A DNA stretch of 23,337 bases from the NCBI GenBank assembly GCA_019649035.1, contig BMAT01001966.1:766502-789838 (forward strand), in the 5' to 3' direction. This DNA is from Elysia marginata. Lineage: Eukaryota > Mollusca > Gastropoda > Plakobranchidae. The notes below the pieces were generated by a model. The model worked only from the letters and a program-made list of their open reading frames with translations, did not search any database and had not been told where the DNA came from. The stretch's first letter is position 1. Every line of letters begins with the position of its first letter. Of the stretch, positions 9,537-18,803 are shown in pieces. Made by a program: the position numbers and the translations under genes.

Positions 9537-10654
9537 TATTATACTAAAAAAGAAATTAATTATGTCCAGCTGAAGGTGATAACTTGTATATTTATCGATT
9601 GTGATTCAAGATCTCCTCCACAGACACAGTGATTATGCTTTGGTAAACTGGCCTTTTAGTCTTCAACTAATGTGATTTTAATTTCGCAAATGCATCTCTA
9701 TCACCTCTATAAAGTTAGTGATGTCAGTATTTGGCACGGGTTTCTAACCAGTAAAATAGAGTTTAGGCTATAAAGAGTAAGCTTGTTGATAATTTAATAC
9801 TTTCCCCATGTTTTTGGTGTTCATGTAATTGGTTTTAAAACAGTGTTAGGTAAATGTGTAGTTTATAAATATGATGTTGACGGCATTTGTAAGAAATAAA
9901 CACACAAAACTAATGGATGGGTGTTCTTGGTACTGGATTCGTTTCTGGATAACAAACAAAGAAAAGCAATGAAGTTTATAGGCTGTATACCAGTACACTT
10001 AAGACCTCATTCATTGGAACTCAACCACAATTCAAGGGCATAAAATTTAGGGAAGCCTTGCTTGCAACTAGACAAAAACAATTTTGTCTAAAACTACTTC
10101 TCGGGTCATTCAAGTGTATCAAAAATGTTCTTGTTCAAATTATGACTGCTCCAAAAGCTCATGGGCTCCCTTGGAATGACATCTGGTTAGGGAAGCCCAC
10201 ATGATGTGTCAGAGCAGCAGGTAGAAAAAGAGAAGGAGGGTGTAGATACTCTACACAGTTCAGGTTATAGGCTTTTCCAAACGTTTTAAGCCAATTAACC
10301 AAGTGGAAAAACTTGTACGCCCAAGTTAATACCTCATTGGGTAGGAGGGCCGCTGTGCATCTTACTCTAGGTAACTGTCTTGTCCATCCCTCCTTAAAAC
10401 ATTTAGGAGGTTCTGGTTAGTTGAGTTGAAACTCAAGAGACATTAACCCCATTGAAAAAAAAACTGAGGGTAAGTAATGCCAAACTCTAAATTTACACTG
10501 TACATGTCCAAAAAACATGCATGTTCTAAGTTCAGTGATTTGATTTTGACATTACCACCCTCAGATTCAGGATTGCTGCTGAAATAGCAAGAATTTACCT
10601 GATAACCAGGGTATCGAGCGACACACAAATAAAAGAAAATATTCATGAAGGGCC
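9537..10654. other. Intergenic; one perfect small hairpin
   Basis: No gene is supported. A perfect 9-bp stem with a 4-base loop lies at 10069-10090 (tagacaaaa / ttttgtcta). The minus frame at 10443-10646 begins beyond the poly(A) signal of the minus-strand gene at 10679-10896 and shows no family features. Confidence 0.45.
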
Positions 10655-10660
10655 TTTATT
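10655..10660 (-). terminator. AATAAA poly(A) signal of the minus-strand membrane-protein gene
   Basis: On the minus strand AATAAA lies 18 bases after the TGA at 10681-10679 and is followed by ttttcttttatttgtgtg, a T/GT-rich cleavage element. The very short 3' untranslated region marks the gene end. Confidence 0.6.
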
Positions 10661-10678
10661 TTCATTTACACAATGAAT

Positions 10679-10896
10679 TCAGTTCTTTTTACAGATGCTG
10701 AATGCATGCTTAACAAACTCAAGCACCTGGAGAATCGGGACAGGTGTCAAAGGTGAGGTAGGGAGAAAGCACCTGATCTTCAAATAGAATAAACACAAGA
10801 AGATATTAGCAAAAAGGATGGCACCAACAGATCCAGCTAAAGTTATGGTCAGTTTTAGCTTTGTCTGCAGCCGGATAGAATGGAGGGACTGACCTT
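10679..10896 (-). CDS. Last exon of an unidentified membrane protein
   Basis: Reading the minus strand, an acceptor (cctacttaaaatttag) opens a frame of 71 codons ending TGA at 10681-10679; the exon starts with the last two bases of a split codon. Residues 1-14 are polar (GQSLHSIRLQTKLK), then a hydrophobic helix of about 25 residues runs LTITLAGSVGAILFANIFLC and on through LFY to a basic KIR, and the tail carries PTSPLTPVP and ends in FVKHAFSICKKN. That order (helix, basic stop-transfer, short cytoplasmic tail) fits the C-terminus of a type I membrane protein, or a multipass protein's last helix. Codon use is balanced and less AT-driven than the surroundings. The LTR fossil at 10975-11695 would lie in the intron just upstream. 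Preceding exons, requiring phase 1, were not located. The family is unknown. Confidence 0.55.
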
Positions 10897-10974
10897 CTAA
10901 ATTTTAAGTAGGAACAGTTGCCAAAGGCATTCAAAACCTTGTATCATCCCAAAAAGCCCAGACATCAATGACAG

Positions 10975-11190
10975 TGTCATGATATCATTTCATACGTACA
11001 ATTAGTATAATGATTACGTACGTTTATTACTGCATTATGCACAGAACATCGTCAGTTTCTGCAACTTTCTGTTCTGAAATAAACAAGCATGGCTGCTTCA
11101 CATTGAATCGTTCACAAGTCTTGTCAAGTCATTAAGCATTTACAAATGTCTGTCAAATCACAGTTGTCCGATAAACATCAAAACATTACA
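10975..11190 (+). repeat. 5' long terminal repeat, TG...CA ends
   Basis: Begins TGTCATGATATC and ends AACATTACA at the primer-binding site. It contains AATAAA at 11077-11082, consistent with an LTR poly(A) signal. Confidence 0.7.
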
Positions 11191-11329
11191 TGGTGTCAGA
11201 AAATACGAACCTACATCACAAGTGAACAGGTTGAACTCCAGATCTAGTTTTATCAATCCACCCTTCCTATCCTTTAGTCCACAGAGAATGCATACTGACG
11301 GTGCAATGATTCGCATTGAGATCTAGACC

Positions 11330-11427
11330 TAGATCTAGTATAGGCTCGGATCATACCAATTCCAGTACAGTTAGTCTTAGATCTAGTCTAGGCTGGAGCC
11401 ATACCAATTCAAGTTTCTAGATCTAGT
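11330..11427. repeat. 48-bp tandem duplication in the LTR element leader
   Basis: Taggct(c/g)gga.. cataccaattc recurs with a 48-base period (11341 and 11389), separated by TAGATCTAG-type words. It lies between the LTR and the gag-like start. Confidence 0.65.
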
Positions 11428-11620
11428 CTAGCCGTAAACTTTAAAAAAAGTTTCATTGTAGTCCAAGCGCAGTTTCTACTGCTGCTCTAGAAGTAAGTAA
11501 TGGAGCACACAAAGATAACTCCTATGAATTTCGACGATGCCAACTTGGCAAGGAAGTACAAACAATGGGAACAAAATATGAAACTTCTGTTAGAAGGCCC
11601 GCTAGCAGACAAAACTGACA

Positions 11621-11695
11621 ATGTTCCGTGCATAATGCAGTAATAAACTTATGTAATCATTATACTAATTATACGTATGAAATGATATCATGACA
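11621..11695 (-). repeat. Inverted LTR head fragment
   Basis: The reverse complement matches the first 75 bases of the LTR at 10975-11049 with about four differences, so the whole fossil has 75-bp terminal inverted repeats. Confidence 0.85.
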
Positions 11696-11835
11696 TCCCC
11701 TTTATTGTAAAAAGAATGATTTCCCAAATTATTTGAGTAATGTTATGCTATTACTTATAGCATAGATCATGATTCATTAGCATTTGATTAATTTATAAAT
11801 CATGTTAACATTTGCTGATCAATTTATAACTGAGC

Positions 11836-11870
11836 ATTATACTTATTTATACGTATGAAATGATATGACA
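11836..11870 (-). repeat. Second inverted LTR head, partial
   Basis: The minus strand reads tgtcatatcatttcatacg then tataa, a variant of the LTR start, 175 bases beyond the first inverted head. It is either a related LTR truncated by the first or a local duplication. Confidence 0.6.
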
Positions 11871-11879
11871 GACAGCATT

Positions 11880-12424
11880 GACGTTTTTCTTTCCCATAAA
11901 TTGAATGAACCACTCCTAGACAATTAAAACATGGCTCATAAGGCAACTGAACACTGTCCTTTTCTGGTCTAAAAAATTGTGAAAAATTTTATGCCACAAC
12001 TGATCAGTTCCCAGCATGTCCAAACAGAGAGCAGAACTTTTCGCTCATGCCTGTTTGGGGAAAAAAAACAGAGCCAAGACTGCGAGGGTATGGACTTTTT
12101 GGAGAAAGTTATTGTCCTCTTTCTGACATAAGTTTCAGTTAAGCGTATCTGCTTTTTTCTTTTAACAGTAAAGACACCTGAGGCATAATTGACCTGTTTT
12201 CCTTGAAGAGGACAAATTTTAAGACAAAGCCAGCTTGCTTTTAGAAAGTAATGGTATCTCTATATGAGAAAACATAGGCCACCATAATGAAAGCAAACCA
12301 CTAAAATAAGCTGTCATTTGTTACAAGGCTCTCAACTTTAGAGTAAGACAAAAGGTGACTGGTTGACAAATCTGTGGCTATATCATCTATAGCATGCTGT
12401 ATCACTTGTTTATGTATTTTTAAG
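11880..12424. other. Unassigned stretch with competing short frames
   Basis: Several short frames look coding-like on both strands: plus 11990-12130 in two frames (one beginning MPQLISSQHVQTES, another MSKQRAELFAHACLG) and minus about 11970-11860 (PYEPCFNCLGVVHSIYG). They overlap and none has convincing borders, so none is called. Confidence 0.3.
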
Positions 12425-12655
12425 ATGGAAAGAAGGAAACAACCATTAAGAGTGAAATGTGCCTCTAAGTGCAACAGACTGGATACGGTGACTGCAAGTG
12501 CTGAGAACAGTTCTTGTGTATTATCCTATTTTCAATTTATGAAGTCTTCAAGTTCAGATACTATAAACATTCAAAGGAAATTAATACATGTTACTGCATT
12601 TAGTACAGGGTTATTGAGTGCTTTGAGTGCACAGAAATTTTATCGAACGAGTAGG
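12425..12655 (+). CDS. Exon-like open segment, 77 codons, unknown protein
   Basis: The segment is bounded by an acceptor-like tatttttaag and a donor AGTAGG/gtaagt, both good matches, and is open throughout. It starts with ATG directly at the acceptor (MERRKQPLRVKCASKCNRLD) and ends SAQKFYRTSR; its middle is Ser-rich (MKSSSSDT). Length is a multiple of three, phase 0 at both borders. The frame is open a little further upstream, giving a Cys-rich prefix that I regard as intron. No domain is recognised. It may be an internal exon of a lineage-specific gene, a pseudogene piece, or chance; no partner exon was found in the right phase nearby. Confidence 0.35.
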
Positions 12656-12659
12656 GTAA

Positions 12660-14536
12660 GTTTTCAATTGCAGAGGAATTGCTAACTATATAAAAGGGTT
12701 CCAAATGAAATGCATGACAAAACTACAAAACGATGAAATTTCCATCAGTCAAAAACAAACAGAATATAATCAATAGATTTCAAAAGACTTAAAATTACTA
12801 AGGTGAAAGTACCAGTGCTGTAGTCTAATGTACCGAAATGGATAATGCTCATGAAGACCTAGTAGCCTGGATGAACAAACATAATCTGAAGGTGAAGCCA
12901 TACGATATTACTACTACTTGTACCTGAAATAAGCACAATTTATTTTACAACTAGCCCATGGTATTCATAAAGGAGATTCTTATTTCCTGAAGCGCTATCA
13001 TAGGGTAATCCTGATAAAAACGAATAAAATTCAGAGAGTAGATCTGTTGAACTGTCATGTTTTGCTTGGCACAATATGTGTTAACTATTACAAGAGACTT
13101 TCTTTATTCAGACAAAATATTCATAGTTATTAGACAGGGAGAGAGAGGTCAGTTAACCATTCCAGTGTCAGCCAACTGACTAAATCAGTCGCAGGCCACT
13201 CTATACTGCCCAAGCACATTAACTGTTCGGATGATCGATAGAAACACTATAGGTTATTAAAATATAACAAATATTTGCAATGGTGAAAATCGGTGTATAT
13301 TTACAAAACGTCATGTAGCAAAGATTGATCATTTTAAAAGGTTTTTTAGGGTATTTGCATCTAACAAAATCATTCACATTCCTAGACCTACAAAATTCAT
13401 TCAGAGCTACTGACTACGAAATTTGAATAAGCCGGACTTTTGACTACAATTTCTACAACTAAACAGTGTAACCAAGCATTGCTGAAGAGTTGAAAAAATG
13501 AAAGTGATGATGCAAACAAGGATAAACATACAGGCTTTATAAAGACGGCACAAATTAAACCTGATTATGAAAGAAATAGACAAGGCAATGTTTAAATTCT
13601 CGATTTTACACTTAGAAATGCACAAGAGCCAAAAAACATTCCCCTGGGAACTAACATCTCAGTGCAGTTTTTTTCCTTCTCTATTTTGATCAGCTAACAT
13701 CACAAAACATTGTAACTTGTACTTGAAGACACTTATGCTACAAACTTTCTTCAACAACCAGAAGTGGCACAGTAGATAAGAAACCATTTCTCTTCTAGGT
13801 ATAAAAAGAAGCCTGATAGAGAAATATTTACTTCAAGTCACCCAGATGCTTTCCAGGCCTAGCTCTAAACATGGGACTTAAACAGAATTCCCCTCAAACA
13901 GAGTATTGGGTCTTCACAGCACAGTAAGCTTTCAGCAGAACAATTGCTCAACTTGCATTAAACAAACTTGAACCACAAGAGAAAATTAATTTCAAACCAA
14001 GTATTTGTCACAACAACACACCTTTTTTTGTCACACTCATGAAAGTATTGTAGTTGTGATGAAAGGTAACAATGGGGACAAAGATTGGTCAGTCCAAATC
14101 GGACAAATATTACAACCTGAGGGCATCTTAGTTATCATTAGATGGTCTGAGGGTACAGTGTGCCTTTGCAGGCAATCCCAATTCATAATGCCCATTTTAA
14201 GTCAACTCTATTTGATGGTCTATTTTTGAATTTAGTTATATTTTTGCGATGGTTTAAGTCAACTCTACATTAAAGTCATCAAATGCTTTTTATCAAATGT
14301 TTCCCAAGGTGTTGACCCCTTGATCAGATTTTTATTGTATTTGCTATCTTACTTTTGAATAATTTCACCGGTCTCATTAATTGTTTAAAATTGAAAAACT
14401 CACTTAAAGGTGTTGCTTTTCAAAGAAACAGCAATGACCCAATAGAAAAATCCTTGTTCACTCTGATACACAGAGGAGAACTAAAAGGATGGATTTGTTT
14501 ATATCCTCAACAGTAGGTACTCAAGGAAAAGAAATA
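12660..14536. other. Intergenic or intronic DNA with one short ATG frame
   Basis: A 29-codon frame at 12838-12927 has a good start context (ccgaaATGG) and reads EDLVAWMNKHNLKVKPYDI, coding-like but too short to judge. The complementary strand over 12918-12856 has an acceptor-like tgcttatttcag and an open frame (ISYGFTFRLCLFIQATR), so which strand matters is unclear. The frames at 13407-13625 (minus) and 14005-14229 (plus) have no support. Confidence 0.3.
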
Positions 14537-14573
14537 CTAAAAGGCTTGCATGATATCATATGCAAGCTTTTAG
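14537..14573. repeat. Strong hairpin, 14-bp stem with one bulge
   Basis: Ctaaaaggcttgcat pairs with atgcaagcttttag around an 8-base loop (gatatcat). It is the most stable small palindrome noticed outside the transposon regions. No miRNA-like arm length is present. Confidence 0.7.
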
Positions 14574-15300
14574 AATGGTGAAAATGGATTAAAAAGCACT
14601 TGGTGCTGAAGTGCTTAAGGTGTGATTACCATTGCTCTGCAAATCCCATCAAATAAAGGACAGTAAGAGCTAATGGATTTAACATTCACAACTTCAAGAA
14701 TTTCAACTGCTGGGTGGTACCAACTGATGTTGTGTCCAAACACCCAGAATCTCTTCAGAAGATTATCTTAACAACCCTGTTTGAGAAATCCACTAAGCAG
14801 TCACATATGCTTGTAATATGAGGGACTAGTTATTGTTCTAAGCCATGCTCATTTGTGACAGCTGACAAAATTGTCAAATGATTACAGTACATTCGAGTAG
14901 AATAAAGGCTGAAGATTCTCAACCCTGAGTGATAAAGAATTTGATATATTATATGTATGCATACAAGTAAAGATGTACCTGACCTGGTCGAGTAAAAAAC
15001 TGGACTGTGCCATACGTTGCCTCTATTTTTTTTCGTGTCCTTACATAATTGAGTATTGAATATCCAACTTTCAATGGATCAATTTGCATCTATTAAAATC
15101 ACCTTCTCTTCATCTTATTTTTATCTTTCCCCTTTAGGCTACTGTTTTATTCTCTTCTTAATACTATGTATCTTTTATAATTATATTACTGGTCCCTATT
15201 TCTTTCTTTTTCTCATAATCCTCACGGAGCAACATCTCCGTCTTCAACTTCTATAACATGGAAGAAGCTATGCCCCCAGAGCCTAAAACAAGTACAAACA
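14574..15300. other. Intergenic, nothing firmly recognised
   Basis: A stretch of 54 open codons on the plus strand (about 14659-14820, including NFNCWVVPTDVVSKHPESL) is coding-like but has no start or clear splice borders. The frame at 15056-15256 comes from a pyrimidine-rich tract and is not called. Confidence 0.35.
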
Positions 15301-15319
15301 AACACTCACACAAAACCTA

Positions 15320-15620
15320 GGATAGATCTAAACCTCGACCTAATCTGGACTCTAGATTTAAATAATCTTCTAGATCTGGACTTAAAACCTACATTATCTA
15401 GATTAATTTCTAGAGCTAAGTCAAAATTTAGAAACTTAATCTGTATTGTAGGTGTAGATCTAATCTAGATTCAACGACGAACTTAGGAAGCCGGTGATAA
15501 TAGGTCCCATAATTTTATTATGGGTTTTCTTCTGCTTTCCAATCTTTTTGAGTCAAGTTTTAAACATTTCATCTAGATTGTAGACCTATAACTAATCTAG
15601 ATTCAACGACGATTAAGTGT
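15320..15620. repeat. TAGATCTAGA-type dispersed repeat cluster with a duplicated block
   Basis: Many overlapping words of the form tctagat, agatcta and aatctagatt. The 19-base block aatctagattcaacgacga occurs twice, near 15464 and 15595. A perfect 8-bp stem hairpin (cccataat/attatggg) lies at 15506-15524. Confidence 0.7.
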
Positions 15621-16002
15621 TTTTTTAATGTTCTTGAACTTTTCACATTAAAGCATAAGTTTTTACGTTCCATTGTTTCAAAATTCAAACATAAACAAAC
15701 GCGAACTTTAAAGCCATAGCAGGAATTTCCAAGACATGGTGCACAAAGGACTTTCAACATAAATTGAAATACACGTCATAGAAAACAACTAGTATATTGA
15801 ACGAAGGTCAAGCTTTAGCAATGGCTAGGTTTCAAATTTAGATCTAGGAGTTTGTTCCAATTCAGATTATAAATCTTGAAAAAAGCTTTCATAGACCTCA
15901 ATTGAATTTAAAAATACGCCTAGTTTGCGTCTGGGATTGATTTAAATTGTTGTGTAAATTATCAGACCTTTGCATATTGTCTGTGAGACGTGAATCTCTA
16001 AT

Positions 16003-16023
16003 ACACAGACAGACAGACACACA
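16003..16023. repeat. (ACAG)n microsatellite
   Basis: Short run of acagacagacagacacacag. Confidence 0.85.
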
Positions 16024-16484
16024 GAATGATACTACTATTTCACTTTAAACCTTTGAATCCTGAGTACCAATTTACCGGTGTGGCCGTTGGGTGACACCTT
16101 TCAGTATGCGATAGAAAGGTTTCTAGGCGCAAAAGTATAAGTCAACCAATCACAAAAACTTTTAAACCCCAGATTGGTTTTAGTTAAAGGAATGTCCATT
16201 CATGCCTTTTGAGGCTGGTTAGGTTTGTTTACTTTCAAAATCTAGACCCCTAGATCTAGATTCAGCAAGAGGATTTGGCTGCTGAAGAAAATTTAGACCT
16301 AGATCTAAGCACAAATTGGTCAAAGAACCTTAAACCTGATTTTTCACAATAATGAAGAGTGTGGGCTTAAGAACACATCCCAACACTTTGATGAGCAGAC
16401 AAAAGAACTCAAATTTTTAGATCTATTTTTGGATGAATCTAACAAATACGACTAACACATGAGCACAGCAGCTAAAGGAAATAA
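16024..16484. other. Intergenic, more TAGATCTAG words
   Basis: Holds two short clusters of the same repeat (about 16239-16262 and 16288-16306). No gene seen. Confidence 0.5.
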
Positions 16485-16650
16485 ATCCAGATGGGTTTTT
16501 TTACCTTGAAATTTAAGCCAGCTGCAGTTGAAGAAATGCAGGCATTTTTAGCGCTCCTCATCGCTATCAAATATAGCAAAATCAAGTCTTTAAAGTCTTG
16601 AACTGAAGAGTAATGGGCAACTGAAGAGTCTTGCTGGCATGATTGGCACC
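16485..16650 (+). mobile_element. piggyBac-like transposase fragment
   Basis: One frame reads FTLKFKPAAVEEMQAFLALL and continues IAIKYSKIKSL up to a stop at about 16599; just after, the same frame gives WATEES. Known: piggyBac-family transposases (DDE_Tnp_1_7) start with x-P-x-x-x-E-E-[IM]-x-A-F-[LG]-x-L-[IL], a small gap, then lP-S-[IL]-xx-YW. The order and spacing fit, with two in-frame stops between and after. Downstream DDD residues were not found, so this is a fragment of a dead element. The minus-strand frames over the same bases (16472-16776) are shadows. A match to one helix leaves room for error. Confidence 0.45.
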
Positions 16651-17131
16651 ACAAGGTGGAATACTAGCATTAACCAGAGGTGAGTTCATAATAGTAACCA
16701 AATAATCAAATAATAGTCTAATTTGAAGCTTCAGATTGGAGGAAAAAAAAAAGTATTTGGGGGTATTAAACGACATGTCAATTTTGTCCCAAATTTTCCC
16801 CAGGAACCCAGGTACAGGGGAACGGTAGGGTCAGGGGTCCAGGGTTCAAAGGATTACAGGCACCTGTGGCCTGTATCGGCAAAAATTTGTCAGAAAATTA
16901 AAATCAATGTTGATTACCTCCATAGACCACTTCTCTGATGTAGACAAATGAAATTAGCATAGAAAGTTTGTTTTCAGTTAGTAATTTGAGTTTTTGCAAG
17001 GCGATTACCATCCACAATAAAACTCATATTTTGCAGAAACATCACTTTTTCTCTCTAAATATGCCTTAGAAAAAAACTTCATTTCCATGTCGAGTGTATT
17101 TAGCAAGTGGGAAACCGACGCTAAATGCTAA
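16651..17131. other. Gap between two transposase remnants; G-rich patch
   Basis: A G/C-richer patch at 16800-16880 (aggtacaggggaacggtaggg and on) stands out but gives no family match. The frame at 16723-16938 covers it and is not supported. Confidence 0.45.
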
Positions 17132-18643
17132 GACGAGGTGTGGTTTTCTGCACATGTTTTGGTAACTTGTTCAGACTGCAATAATTCTTTTGACTGGTGG
17201 AGCCCAACTCCTGAAGATAAGATTACTGTTGGAAAGGGTCGACAGAGGCTTGCGGTCAACAAAGCTACAGCTTTGGCAAGTTTGTCGTAAGGAATGGGTG
17301 CCCCCTGCCTCAACAATTTTTCTCAGCTCATGGATCCTACAAGGAATTTACTCCAAATAATTCCCGGTCTTAGCAAAAACTATTTACAGTGCCACGAATA
17401 AAATGCTGGAAAACTTTTCTATAGCGGCTGACACAGTTAGATCTGAGCATAAATTAAACCCATTTGAAGATGACAATGATTCTCCACTAGACATTGCCGT
17501 CAGCTATGATAGTACGTGCTTGTCGAGGAGGCACACTTCAAAAGTAGCCATGGGCTGTCATGTAAATGCTAACTGATCTTGTGCTTGATGCATATGTTAT
17601 GAGCACACCGCCACATATTTGATTCTAAGTTTACCAATGTCATAAAGAATCAAAAGTGCGTACGGGATGGGAGAAGGAGCACCTCGAGTCTGGAGCTTAT
17701 TATAGCAATTTCAATAAAGAACATTGCGTACAGATTTTTTGTATTTTTTGCTTTCACCAATTTTTTCCTGGTAACTTCTGGAGTGGTGGAAAAACATGTC
17801 AAGAAGCTACTGTGGCTGGGTAGTCTTTGCAAGCTTAACATTACCTATGTGACAGTAGTGTTAGCTGGAGACAAAAAGGCCCACAAATGCAATATGGACC
17901 TGACTGCCCCGTTGAAAAGGACTGCGTAAATCACATCTGTAAATGCATGGGAACAGCCCCGAGAAACCTTGTGTCAGACGCCTTAAAGTAAAAGACAACG
18001 CTCAATAGGAAGGAGTACATTCCCCAAGCGCTAAAAAACAATTAATCGTCTGACAACATACTACATATGGGCAATTATCGGCAGCACTGCTAGTGACATA
18101 GAAGTCTACTGCCATTTACAATGCTTTTTCAACAGACAAAACCACTCAGCATCTCTTCAGTCAAACAGGAACTGAGTCTTGGTGTTTCTATAATGCTGCT
18201 ATTGCATCAGGCAGCATTCCAGGGTTTCACGCCGGATTTGTACACACACCAAGGCCTACTCCAGCCATACTTTCTGCCATGTATGAGCCATAAGCTACAC
18301 TAATTACAAATGAAAGTCTGCACAACTGCATATGGTCATAGTGCTCAAAGCACAAATTTTACTTTTGTAGTATGGTGGAACTGGCAGCAGCACTCGGCAT
18401 AAGCAATTTCAAAAGCAGCCCCCTTCTTCTTCCTGGCATAAAGAAAATTCCTGGGTGTGGCTTGTCTCAGCATGTCACGAGGTTGAGGAATGCCAGAATG
18501 AACAAGAGAGCAGCTGTCAGCAGGAAGGAGGCTAGAGACAGGGCCAACAGAAGGTGACAAAAAGTGCACAAGGCAGTATGGCATTGACACAAGGAAATGG
18601 ACGCCAAGAAGGAGGGCCTACTTATGGAGATGGGATGTTATGA
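17132..18643 (+). pseudogene. Decayed Mutator-like (MULE) transposase gene
   Basis: Landmarks in order on the plus strand, in shifting frames: a CxxC pair (TCSDC, 17165-17179) followed by DWWSP; GKGRQRLAVNKATALASLS; DIAVSYDS at 17490-17513, where the family has an aspartate in IAVS[YF]DG[ST]W; RHTSKVAMG; WEKEHLESGA; SGVVEKHVKKLLW with AGDKKAHK near 17860; EKDCVNHICKCMGTA at 17914 onward; ESWCFYNAAIASG near 18173; NESLHNCIWS (18309-18338); and a C-terminal EGGPTYGDGML ending in a TGA at 18641. These are the ordered motifs of the animal Mutator-like transposase domain common in marine invertebrates. The usual G-[ST]-W after the aspartate has become S-T-C. At least five in-frame stops (the first at 17288-17290 and 17399-17401) and several frame changes show it is dead. 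It looks near full length from the zinc pair on; terminal repeats were not found. Confidence 0.85.
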
Positions 18644-18797
18644 AGATTTAAGACTCTTTATTTTCAAATGGTTTGTGCATCTGTTACATTAATAGAGGAG
18701 GTATAATGTGAAAATTCTTTACGCTTGTAGGGTTTTAGTAATGTACTTGCATAAGTATGTTTTTGTCTTTTGTAAATATTATTGTCCGCTTTCTCAA

Positions 18798-18803
18798 AAT
18801 AAA
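18798..18803 (+). terminator. AATAAA signal downstream of the Mutator-like gene
   Basis: The hexamer lies 155 bases after the ancestral stop of the transposase and probably served its transcript. Confidence 0.5.

Larger units (their letters stand above)
10975..11695 (+). mobile_element. Ty3/Gypsy-type LTR retrotransposon fossil, short and broken
   Basis: Parts in order: a 5' LTR (10975-11190), a primer-binding-type sequence starting tggtgtcagaa directly after it, an untranslated leader rich in TAGATCTAG (about 11230-11440), the start of a gag-like region (from 11500, about 40 recognisable codons), then an inverted fragment of the same LTR (11621-11695). No pol region is present. The TGGTGTCAGAA site is the one many Gypsy-group elements use. 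The two LTR copies differ at about 4 of 75 shared positions, so the event is old but not ancient. It is broken: most of the element is missing. Confidence 0.75.

Noticed and set aside
15056-15256. Hydrophobic 66-codon plus frame
   Set aside because: Derived from a long pyrimidine-rich tract, which gives Phe/Leu/Ile/Ser automatically.
16840-16865. tRNA or SINE B-box look-alike (gggttcaaagg)
   Set aside because: No matching A box at the right distance and no cloverleaf; the patch is simply G-rich.
17128-17841. Minus-strand frames at 17128-17316 and 17650-17841
   Set aside because: Both lie opposite recognised plus-strand Mutator-like motifs.
18345-18590. Minus-strand 81-codon frame
   Set aside because: It is the shadow of the C-terminal part of the plus-strand Mutator-like pseudogene.
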